DNA from: Clostridiales bacterium
GTDB taxonomy: Bacteria > Bacillota > Clostridia > Christensenellales > CAG-917
Assembly (NCBI GenBank): GCA_014799525.1
Contig: JAAVHW010000054.1
Span: 1 to 6,937 of the forward strand
DNA length: 6,937 nt
Direction of reading: 5' to 3'
Shown one piece after another: positions 1-5,173 of this stretch (positions are counted from its first letter, which is position 1; every line of letters begins with the position of its first letter). Both the position numbers and the translations under genes were made by a program. A model generated the notes under the pieces. That model did not search any database, was not told where the DNA came from, and saw only the letters and a list, made by a program, of their open reading frames with translations.

Positions 1-729
1 GTTTGACACGTACCAAGCGGTGAAACCCTTTACGCCGCTGGTCCTGTCATTTATAAGCTGTTGTCCCAAGTCGGAGTAAATGGCTCTGAATCTCATTCTG
101 CCGACGGGGTCCTTGATTATCATAATAAGGATATTTGCAAACGCAACCGCCACCGCAGTAGCAAGCGAGAATAAAAGCAGCTTCTTGAGAACTTCTTTGT
201 TGAAGTGCATTGTCGCGAGTATCGCAAGCGCACCCATGATAAGCGCGAACACCGCTTCAACGCCGTACACCGCAGCGCTGTGTTCAAATTTGTCAAGTGC
301 CTCCAGATTTCCTGCAATATCACCCGTGCTTGCAAGCGTATGCTCGAAGATATAGCCTACGCTATCCTTTATGGCAATCCAGCATGCCACAACCACGCCT
401 ATCGCGCATATGACTGCGCAAACTATGTTTACGGGCTTTTTGGTGTAAACCGTGTTGCCGCTCTTAAACGGTACGCCTATCTTAAGACTGCTCCAGAACA
501 GGACGCACAGTATAAACGCTATCATCAGATAGATTGGAATACAGCCCACGCTTTCGAGCATAACGCCGAAGAAGTCGTGCGCAAAATACTCGCCGTCTTC
601 CAATACGCCTTTTGTGAGAAGCTGGCTTATCTGCAAATCGCAGAACGACGCGATGAGAATGAGCGCAACGAATATCACAACAAAGAGCACGATTGATATT
701 ATTGTTTTTGCTTTGAGATTGAGCTTCAT
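1..729 (-). CDS. PAP2-family membrane phosphatase, C-terminus cut off by the window edge
   Basis: The frame stays open from ATG at 729-727 to the window edge and gives 243 residues without a stop. It looks like an integral membrane protein, with hydrophobic segments at about residues 8-28, 62-82, 100-120, 155-174 and 183-205. Right after the last segment, K206-x6-R213 matches the first phosphatase motif of the PAP2 (type 2 phosphatidic acid phosphatase) superfamily, here in the form KDPVGRMRF with Phe where Pro is usual. The following GFTAWYVSN fits the stretch that precedes the PSGH motif in clostridial members. The PSGH and SRxxxxxHxxxD motifs would lie beyond the edge and cannot be seen. 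Members dephosphorylate lipid phosphates such as phosphatidate or undecaprenyl diphosphate at the membrane; the substrate here is unknown. A GGGGAG SD sits 4 nt before the start. The family call is probable; the exact function is open. Confidence 0.72.
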   Translation of the reverse strand, partial: MKLNLKAKTIISIVLFVVIFVALILIASFCDLQISQLLTKGVLEDGEYFAHDFFGVMLESVGCIPIYLMIAFILCVLFWSSLKIGVPFKSGNTVYTKKPVNIVCAVICAIGVVVACWIAIKDSVGYIFEHTLASTGDIAGNLEALDKFEHSAAVYGVEAVFALIMGALAILATMHFNKEVLKKLLLFSLATAVAVAFANILIMIIKDPVGRMRFRAIYSDLGQQLINDRTSGVKGFTAWYVSN

Positions 730-759
730 AAAACTCCCCTTTTAATAACTAATATAGTC

Positions 760-788
760 ATACTATCATAAATTATCCGCTATTTCAA
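760..788 (-). promoter_or_regulatory. Promoter of the PAP2-family gene
   Basis: TTGAAA (788-783) and TAGTAT (765-760) are separated by 17 bp. The -10 box is preceded by TGA, giving an extended -10 (TGnTAGTAT). It points toward the gene starting at 729 and would give a leader of about 25 nt containing the GGGGAG SD. The assignment rests on sequence match only. Confidence 0.55.
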
Positions 789-840
789 GCCCAAGCGACA
801 AAGAAAACGCACAAATTGCGCTATTGCAAAAATTTGGGTA

Positions 841-869
841 TTGTAATTTGTCGTGTAAGCGACTATACT
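841..869 (+). promoter_or_regulatory. Promoter of the structured ncRNA
   Basis: TTGTAA (841-846) and TATACT (864-869) have a 17-bp spacer. The predicted transcription start is near 876, about 10 nt before the first strand of the RNA's closing helix (887-893). It diverges from the PAP2 promoter at 760-788. That the promoter, the closing helix and the terminator line up is the main reason to believe it. Confidence 0.55.
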
Positions 870-875
870 ATAGAT

Positions 876-1144
876 AACCAATCCTGCTATGTGCGTGATG
901 GCGCTTTGTTTTGAACCACAAATTTTATAAGGGATTGCGGGTCCGAATAAATGCGGAGATGTCAGGCCTCATTATATCAGTGGAAGACAGATACCGCACG
1001 GCAGCATTAACCCACCCTGCTATACCGCGGGTTTATAAAATGGCGTCACACGGCGGTGCGGGATACGCATTTTGCCCCACAAAGTGGAGAGCTTTGTGGG
1101 AATCATATAGAACGGCTACCCATGGGTGGTCGTCTTATTTTTTT
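876..1144 (+). ncRNA. Stand-alone structured ncRNA, about 270 nt, family not assigned
   Basis: This stretch has no credible protein gene but has its own promoter and intrinsic terminator, and dense self-complementarity in a nested order. The outer helix pairs 887-893 (CTATGTG) with 1104-1110 (CATATAG), with one G-U pair. An inner helix pairs 949-955 (AAATGCG) with 1066-1072 (CGCATTT). Within it, 994-999 (CCGCAC) pairs with 1056-1061 (GTGCGG). A 3' hairpin of 9 perfect pairs is formed by 1076-1084 (CCCACAAAG) and 1092-1100 (CTTTGTGGG). Inside the core, GCAG 1001-1004 can pair with CTGC 1017-1020, while loop bases AACCC 1009-1013 can pair with GGGTT 1029-1033, a possible pseudoknot. GGTCCGAATAA (940-950) resembles a tRNA T-loop. 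The neighbours do not suggest a cis-regulated gene, because the terminator ends the unit 169 nt before nfeD, so a trans-acting RNA is likely. I did not find tmRNA, RNase P, SRP or common riboswitch signatures. Size and likely taxon make the raiA motif a candidate and 6S RNA a second; both are guesses. Confidence 0.72.
1112..1144 (+). terminator. Intrinsic terminator of the ncRNA
   Basis: A 9-bp stem pairs 1112-1120 with 1125-1133, has a CATG loop at 1121-1124, includes two G-U pairs, and is followed by CTTATTTTTTT. It starts two bases after the ncRNA closing helix ends at 1110, so it ends that transcript and insulates nfeD downstream. Confidence 0.85.
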
Positions 1145-1223
1145 GTCAGACCGCATTTAAAATAATAATCTTAAAATGCACCGGCGACACAAACTGCACG
1201 ATTATGCATACAATACGCTTAGT

Positions 1224-1252
1224 TTGTCCTCGCAATGCAATAAACTTAAAAT
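1224..1252 (+). promoter_or_regulatory. Candidate promoter of the nfeD-SPFH operon (upstream)
   Basis: TTGTCC (1224-1229) and TAAAAT (1247-1252) have a 17-bp spacer. The predicted start is near 1259, giving a leader of about 55 nt. It competes with a second candidate at 1267-1295. The terminator at 1112-1144 makes some promoter in this gap necessary. Confidence 0.4.
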
Positions 1253-1266
1253 TCGCTCGGTAGATA

Positions 1267-1295
1267 TTGCAAATCGCATATAAATGGATTATAAT
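1267..1295 (+). promoter_or_regulatory. Candidate promoter of the nfeD-SPFH operon (proximal)
   Basis: TTGCAA (1267-1272) and a consensus TATAAT (1290-1295) have a 17-bp spacer. The -10 is perfect, but transcription would start near 1302, right at the SD of nfeD (GAGGTGAT, 1303-1310), leaving a leader of only about 12 nt. It may be used alone or together with the upstream candidate. Confidence 0.4.
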
Positions 1296-1313
1296 ATCAA
1301 AAGAGGTGATTAT

Positions 1314-1751
1314 ATGGAAAACGTTATGGTATGGATTTGGCTTGCGGTCACAATTATCGCAGTCCTGATTGAGCTTGCCACGCCTCAACTCATTTCTATA
1401 TGGTTTGCGGCGGCTGGCGTTATAGGAATAATATTCTCATTTATTCCAGGTCTGCCATGGTGGGGCGAGTTTATTATATTCGCAGCTGTGACAACTATAT
1501 GTATTTTTGCATTAAGACCCTTCATAAAGAAGAGGCTCAAGTCAAACAAGCTCAAAACAAATATCGACCGACTTATCGGTCAGAAAGTGCGTATGCTATC
1601 TCAAGCGGACTTTGACAACCTCGGCACTGCAAAGCTCGGTGACGTCGTGTGGAGCGTCAAGTCTCAAGACGACACCGTCTTGCCCGTAGACGGGATTGTG
1701 GAAATCGTGTCTATAGACGGCAACAAGCTTATCGTAAAGCTTTGCGACTAA
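1314..1751 (+). CDS. NfeD-family membrane protein (short NfeD1b type)
   Basis: The protein has 145 residues. The start is placed at ATG 1314 because a strong SD (AAGAGGTGAT, 1301-1310) lies just before it; an in-frame ATG at 1284 precedes this SD and would add only ten unlikely residues. Three hydrophobic segments lie at about residues 4-24, 26-46 and 50-69, followed by a basic stretch (KKRLKSNK) and a C-terminal domain from about 85 to 145. The pattern there (IGQKVRML, NLGTAKLGDVVWSV, VDGIVEIVSIDGNKLIVK) matches the OB-fold of NfeD proteins. Such proteins sit in the membrane next to an SPFH/stomatin partner encoded in the same operon, as in E. coli YbbK(QmcA)/YbbL. The partner gene begins 29 nt downstream here. 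Short NfeD1b proteins lack the ClpP-like serine protease domain of long NfeD, and it is absent here. The family call is firm; the cellular role is inferred. Confidence 0.9.
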   Translation: MENVMVWIWLAVTIIAVLIELATPQLISIWFAAAGVIGIIFSFIPGLPWWGEFIIFAAVTTICIFALRPFIKKRLKSNKLKTNIDRLIGQKVRMLSQADFDNLGTAKLGDVVWSVKSQDDTVLPVDGIVEIVSIDGNKLIVKLCD

Positions 1752-1780
1752 ACTGAAAAACCATTTTGGAGGATACAACT

Positions 1781-2752
1781 ATGGCAACTTCTCTCATCGC
1801 TATTTCAGGCGGAGCGATTGCATGTATCGTTATCGCCATACTCGTGGTGATAGCGGCAATCGTGTTTGCAATAAGCACGCGCGTCGTGCGCCAATCAACG
1901 GCGATTATCGTGGAAAGACTTGGTAAGTACCACCGTACTCTCACAACGGGCTTCCACCTCATCGTCCCATTCTTTGACCACACGAGCAAGCCGATAAGTC
2001 TAAAGGAAATCGTTGCGGACTTCAAACCGCAGCCCGTTATCACAAAGGATAACGTCACAATGCAGATTGATACCGTCGTGTACTTCTCTATCACCGACCC
2101 CAAGCTCTATGCGTACGGTGTAGACCGCCCTATCAACGCCATTGAAAACCTTACGGCAACAACTCTTCGTAACATCGTCGGTGAGCTTGAGCTTGACGAA
2201 ACGCTCACCTCACGCGACACCGTAAACAGCAAAATGCGTATCATTCTTGACGAGGCAACCGACCCGTGGGGTATCAAGATAAACCGTGTTGAGCTCAAAA
2301 ACATTCTTCCTCCAAAGGATATTCAGGAAGCAATGGAAAAGCAGATGCGCGCCGAGCGTGAACGCCGTGAGCAGATTTTGAAGGCTGAGGGTGAAAAGAA
2401 GTCCTCAATCCTCATTGCAGAAGGTGAAAAGGAAAGCAAAATCCTCCGCGCACAGGCTGACAGAGAGGCTCAGATTCTTGCGGCAGACGCAGCAAAGCAA
2501 GCGCGTATGATGGCAGCAGAAGCAGAAAAAGCCGCTCTCATTGCAGAAGGTCAAGGTCGTGCACAGGCAATCAAGCTTATAAACAACGCGAGCCCCAACG
2601 CGCAATACCTCACGCTTGAAGGCTTTGAAGCACTCAAGACGTTGGCAGACGGTCGTTCTACGAAGATTGTCGTGCCTACCGAGATTTCAAACGTTTCGGG
2701 ACTGCTCGCTTCCCTCAAGGAAACCGTCACGGACACCACCACAAGCAAGTAA
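1781..2752 (+). CDS. qmcA: SPFH/band 7 protein of the paraslipin (QmcA/YbbK) type
   Basis: The protein has 323 residues, starting at ATG 1781 with SD GGAGG at 1768-1772 (8-nt spacing); a TTG upstream at 1766 overlaps the SD and is not the start. A single N-terminal membrane anchor lies at about residues 12-32. The SPFH/band 7 domain follows at about 34-190 (RQSTAIIVERLGKYHRTL, GFHLIVPF, MQIDTVVYFSITDP, INRVELKNILPP). From about 183 to 265 there is an Ala/Glu/Lys-rich helical region built of 11-residue repeats (ILKAEGEKKSS, ILIAEGEKESK, ILRAQADREAQ and two weaker copies), then a short C-terminal domain (ASPNAQYLTLEGFEALKTLADG) typical of paraslipins. Such proteins form large membrane-bound oligomers linked to membrane organisation and protein quality control. 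The adjacent NfeD gene is the expected partner. The symbol follows the E. coli homologue; the protein could also be called a stomatin-like protein. It lacks the long flotillin domain of FloT. Confidence 0.9.
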   Translation: MATSLIAISGGAIACIVIAILVVIAAIVFAISTRVVRQSTAIIVERLGKYHRTLTTGFHLIVPFFDHTSKPISLKEIVADFKPQPVITKDNVTMQIDTVVYFSITDPKLYAYGVDRPINAIENLTATTLRNIVGELELDETLTSRDTVNSKMRIILDEATDPWGIKINRVELKNILPPKDIQEAMEKQMRAERERREQILKAEGEKKSSILIAEGEKESKILRAQADREAQILAADAAKQARMMAAEAEKAALIAEGQGRAQAIKLINNASPNAQYLTLEGFEALKTLADGRSTKIVVPTEISNVSGLLASLKETVTDTTTSK

Positions 2753-2774
2753 AGCTATTTCAAATTTAACATAT

Positions 2775-2804
2775 AAGTGCCATGCAATTTGCGTGGCACT
2801 TTTT
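2775..2804 (+). terminator. Intrinsic terminator of the nfeD-SPFH operon
   Basis: An 11-bp stem pairs AAGTGCCATGC (2775-2785) with GCGTGGCACTT (2791-2801), with one T-G pair, around an AATTT loop. The run of T continues to 2804. It lies 22 bp after the stop codon of the SPFH gene. Confidence 0.9.
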
Positions 2805-2820
2805 ATATGAAAAGCATATT

Positions 2821-2848
2821 CTATTGTCATGAATAATCATGACAATAG
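2821..2848 (+). repeat. Perfect 12-bp inverted repeat over the start of the small ORF
   Basis: CTATTGTCATGA (2821-2832) and TCATGACAATAG (2837-2848) are exact reverse complements with a 4-bp ATAA spacer. The ATG at 2829 lies in the left arm. No T-run follows on either strand, so it is not an intrinsic terminator. It could be an operator for a dimeric regulator or an mRNA hairpin that hides the start codon. A weaker 5-bp inverted repeat (ATATG/CATAT, 2805-2819) sits just upstream. Confidence 0.7.
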
Positions 2849-3029
2849 CATTGCTATTGCAAGCAAAATTACGGACGAAATAAAAAAGTTGCAGCCACTT
2901 GACCGCAACTTCGTTGCCATGCTGACAGCTCAGATGCTTTCCGAAAGAAAAGACAAGTGCGAGCTGAACGAGATAATTCACTTTTTGCAGCTTATAATAC
3001 TCGCACTGAAAACCTACACAAATTGCTGA
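2829..3029 (+). CDS. Small hypothetical protein, 66 residues
   Basis: I do not recognise it with confidence. It has no signal peptide. The composition looks coding: a charged N-terminal half (SKITDEIKKLQPLDRN, about residues 12-27) and then two amphipathic or hydrophobic helices at about 28-38 (FVAMLTAQMLS) and 45-63 (ELNEIIHFLQLIILALKTY). The pattern resembles tiny clostridial proteins of DUF6774 type, but that is an impression, not a match. No SD precedes ATG 2829, and the start is buried in the 12-bp inverted repeat, so translation may be weak, controlled, or wrongly inferred. It sits alone between the terminator at 2775-2804 and the convergent gene ending at 3060. It could be a chance frame. 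Confidence 0.45.
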   Translation: MNNHDNSIAIASKITDEIKKLQPLDRNFVAMLTAQMLSERKDKCELNEIIHFLQLIILALKTYTNC

Positions 3030-3059
3030 CGTGTCTTGGCTTGCTCGGCGAGCTTATTA

Positions 3060-3509
3060 TCACTCATAAAGAAGCTTGTTTTTGTGTTCCTGAATTTGCG
3101 CGAGCGCATTTTGTATGGACTGCTCCACACCGTTCATGAGGTCAACGGCATACCAACGCGCGTCGTCGTCAATCTTTTTGCAGTTATCATCCGTTTCGTC
3201 CTTCAGCTTTTGAGCGGCTTCACGTGCGCGAGCCACAACCTCGCTTTCTGAAACCATACGCTCCGCATCTTCCTCCGCTCTATTCATAAGTTCGTCCGCA
3301 TATTTTCTTGCATCATTATAAATCTTATCCTTCGTCAGAAGAATTTCCGCCGCGTCCTTGAGAGCCTTCGGATAGTTTTCACGTATGCGGGATAACATAT
3401 CAAGCATCGCGGCTCTGTTGACAACGATGTCTGCTCTGTTGAACGGCGCACTCTTTGCCTTGAGCACTTCGCTTTCCAAATCATTTATGAGCATTTCAAT
3501 TGTTTCCAT
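3060..3509 (-). CDS. Coiled-coil protein of unknown function, last gene of the alr operon
   Basis: The protein has 149 residues, starting at ATG 3509 with a perfect SD AGGAGG (3524-3519) 9 nt upstream. It is highly charged and almost wholly helical. The first 20 residues (METIEMLINDLESEVLKAKS) and the middle stretch from about 45 to 145 look like coiled coil, rich in Ala, Glu, Lys and Arg, with no membrane segment. In Clostridia, proteins of this kind next to coaD are often labelled 'ATPase' or V-type ATPase subunit H-like only because of coiled-coil similarity; there is no P-loop here. The N-terminal region resembles DivIVA-like or scaffold proteins in general character. It follows the rsmD-coaD fusion by 78 bp with no terminator between them, and also has its own promoter. 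A cytoplasmic structural or cell-envelope role is possible but unproven. Confidence 0.85.
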   Translation of the reverse strand: METIEMLINDLESEVLKAKSAPFNRADIVVNRAAMLDMLSRIRENYPKALKDAAEILLTKDKIYNDARKYADELMNRAEEDAERMVSESEVVARAREAAQKLKDETDDNCKKIDDDARWYAVDLMNGVEQSIQNALAQIQEHKNKLLYE

Positions 3510-3545
3510 ATATATCGTCCTCCTAAGTAATTGTCAGTTTTTATC

Positions 3546-3574
3546 AGTATATGTCATTTTTTTTATCTTTTCAA
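3546..3574 (-). promoter_or_regulatory. Internal promoter for the coiled-coil gene
   Basis: TTGAAA (3574-3569) and TATACT (3551-3546) have a 17-bp spacer; each box differs from consensus by one base. The spacer is A-rich on the coding strand. Transcription would begin near 3539, giving a leader of about 30 nt that contains the AGGAGG SD. This is the best promoter match in the window and lets this gene be expressed apart from the operon. Confidence 0.65.
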
Positions 3575-3587
3575 GCGGATAACCATA

Positions 3588-4601
3588 CTATTTTAATCTT
3601 GCCGCAAATTCTTCAGACTGCAAAAGCGGAACAGTGACGGCAGGTACATCCCTAAAATCCCCCTGCGCAAGCTTTTCTCTGACAGCCGTTGAGCTTATAT
3701 CCTGATAATCGTCAAGCGCAACAAACAGCGTTTCAAAGCCATGCGCTTTATTGTACTCCGCCATATCATTTTCATATGCGGAATCATTGTCGTTTCGCAC
3801 TCCTCTTACGAGCATATTTGCGCCCACCTCGCTCGCCACTTCTACAGCATATTTTGTTGAGAATATCGCTCGCGCTCCCTTTTTATACTCGCATACGGAC
3901 TTCACAAGCGCGAGGCGTTGCTCGTCTGTAAACGTATACTTTTTGTCGGGATTTATAAGGCAAGCCACGACGACCTCGTCAAAGCGCGTAAGTGCCTCGT
4001 CAAGCACTGCCTCGTGTCCTTTTGTGAATGGGTCAAAGCTGCCTGCCATAAGTGCCACACGCTTGCGAGAGATAAACTCCGCGGTGATTGTCCCCATCTT
4101 CTTCGTGCGCTGCTTATAGCGGCTGTCAGTAAGCGTATAGGTCTTTTCACTGCCGTGTTCAAACACCACTTTGCCGTATTCTGTGAGCAAGTCGTTCTTC
4201 AAAATGAAATCGAGCGCAAGCTCGCCCATATTGCTTGCGTACGGTGGGTCTAAAAATATCAAATCATACTTGCGTGAGGAATACACCGCGCCGTTCAAAA
4301 CCGCCATAAAATCGGAGTTTATCACGTCAAAATCGCCGCCTAAAGTGCTTAGATTGTAATTTATAACCGAAATACTGTCCTTGCTTTTATCAACAAACGT
4401 GACGTGTTCCGCACCGCGAGAAAGGCACTCTATGCCAAGCGCGCCGCTTCCTGCAAACAGGTCAAGCACACGCGCGGACGGCACGTCAAGCTGTAAAATG
4501 TTGAATAGCGTTTCCTTTATACGCGTAGTGGTCGGGCGCACCGCCTCTCCCTTTGGCGCGATAAGATTTTTGCCTTTGTACTTTCCTGCAACAACTCTCA
4601 T
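3588..4601 (-). CDS. rsmD-coaD: RsmD-CoaD fusion: 16S rRNA m2G966 methyltransferase + phosphopantetheine adenylyltransferase
   Basis: One 337-residue ORF joins two enzymes usually encoded by neighbouring genes. Residues 1-178 are RsmD, which methylates N2 of G966 of 16S rRNA with SAM. Visible are the N-terminal MRVVAGKYKGKNL and RPTTTRIKETLFNIL, the SAM-binding VLDLFAGSGALGIE (45-58), the catalytic DPPY (118-121), and the usual C-terminal strand (KKMGTITAEF). Residues 180-337 are CoaD, which joins ATP and 4'-phosphopantetheine to make dephospho-CoA. Visible are GSFDPFTKGHE (187-197, TxGH nucleotidyltransferase motif), NPDKKYTF (218-224), VRGVRN (265-270) and ISSTAVRE (302-309). Both halves have normal length (about 180 and 157) and all key motifs, with only 2-4 residues between them. 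No stop, and no SD near Val182 (GTG) or Met186 (ATG), suggests a separate coaD start. The ORF overlaps the cyclo-ligase stop by 4 bp (ATGA), with GGAGAG upstream. Both activities are inferred to be intact. Confidence 0.93.
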   Translation of the reverse strand: MRVVAGKYKGKNLIAPKGEAVRPTTTRIKETLFNILQLDVPSARVLDLFAGSGALGIECLSRGAEHVTFVDKSKDSISVINYNLSTLGGDFDVINSDFMAVLNGAVYSSRKYDLIFLDPPYASNMGELALDFILKNDLLTEYGKVVFEHGSEKTYTLTDSRYKQRTKKMGTITAEFISRKRVALMAGSFDPFTKGHEAVLDEALTRFDEVVVACLINPDKKYTFTDEQRLALVKSVCEYKKGARAIFSTKYAVEVASEVGANMLVRGVRNDNDSAYENDMAEYNKAHGFETLFVALDDYQDISSTAVREKLAQGDFRDVPAVTVPLLQSEEFAARLK

Positions 4602-5173
4602 TTTATCTCTCCGTATATATTTGCTTGCTCGCCATCACCGTCTATTATGCGCTTTTCCGTCACAAGTACGTCAAGCGGAATATCAAAGTCCTCCACCTGC
4701 AAATCCGATACGCACTGACAGTCAAACGCTATGCCAATCTTCAAGCAGTTGTGAGTGGACAAAAATCTGTCGTAATATCCGCCGCCGTGTCCCACTCTCT
4801 TTAGTCCGTCAAACGCCACGAGCGGAATGACTGCAACGTCTATATCGTCTATAGTATGCCCACCAACAGGCTCAAGAATTTTCCACTTGTTCGTCTTAAA
4901 ATTTGTGAACGGCGATATTACAACCGCGTCCATCTCCTTGCCGCGCACCCTCGGTACGGCAACCGTGCGCTCAAGCATAAGCGCAAGCCCTACGATTTCA
5001 TCCGTAGCAGGCTCGGTTTCCGTGCCAAGATATACGAACACGCTATGCGCACCCTTAAACTCCTGCAAGCCGCTCAAAGCGTCGCAGATAGCACCGCTCG
5101 CCAGTTCCTTTTCATCACTACTCATCTTTAAGACCGCAGCCTTTGCCGCAAGCCTTGCTTCCGCTTTCGTCAT
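4598..5173 (-). CDS. 5-formyltetrahydrofolate cyclo-ligase
   Basis: The protein has 191 residues. It converts 5-formyl-THF to 5,10-methenyl-THF using ATP, returning a dead-end folate to one-carbon metabolism in the cytoplasm. The N-terminal helix region (MTKAEARLAAKAAVLKMSS followed by DEKELASGAI) and the phosphate-binding signature RVGHGGGYYDRFL (126-138) match the family. FVYLGTETEP (46-55) and AVIPLVAFDG (114-123) are also typical, and the length is normal. The start at 5173 is chosen although it lies 56 bp inside the alr gene, because GAGAGG precedes it at a 10-nt spacing and the family needs these first residues. An internal ATG at 5125 would remove the conserved N-terminal basic helix. 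The stop overlaps the rsmD-coaD start as ATGA, so translation is probably coupled on both sides. Homologues carry the names ygfA/fau or yqgN. Confidence 0.93.
   Translation of the reverse strand: MTKAEARLAAKAAVLKMSSDEKELASGAICDALSGLQEFKGAHSVFVYLGTETEPATDEIVGLALMLERTVAVPRVRGKEMDAVVISPFTNFKTNKWKILEPVGGHTIDDIDVAVIPLVAFDGLKRVGHGGGYYDRFLSTHNCLKIGIAFDCQCVSDLQVEDFDIPLDVLVTEKRIIDGDGEQANIYGEIK

Noticed and set aside
205..696. Open frame of 163 codons on the plus strand
   Set aside because: It lies antisense to the PAP2-family gene, whose reading has coherent membrane segments and a motif; the plus-strand translation has no such features and no SD.
911..1165. Open frame of 84 codons on the plus strand
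   Set aside because: It starts with TTG, has no SD, runs through the ncRNA helices and across the terminator at 1112-1144, and the translation resembles no protein domain.
1153..1227. Inverted repeats GCATTT/AAATGC and ACAAACT/AGTTTGT upstream of nfeD, considered as an attenuator
   Set aside because: The stems have only 6-7 bp, the loops are long, and no T-run follows. The region is A/T-rich, where such matches are common.
3031..3060. Small GCTC/GAGC inverted repeat between the convergent genes, considered as a bidirectional terminator
   Set aside because: The stem has only 4 bp (around GGC) with a mismatch outside it, and neither strand has a proper T-run. It is not a convincing terminator.
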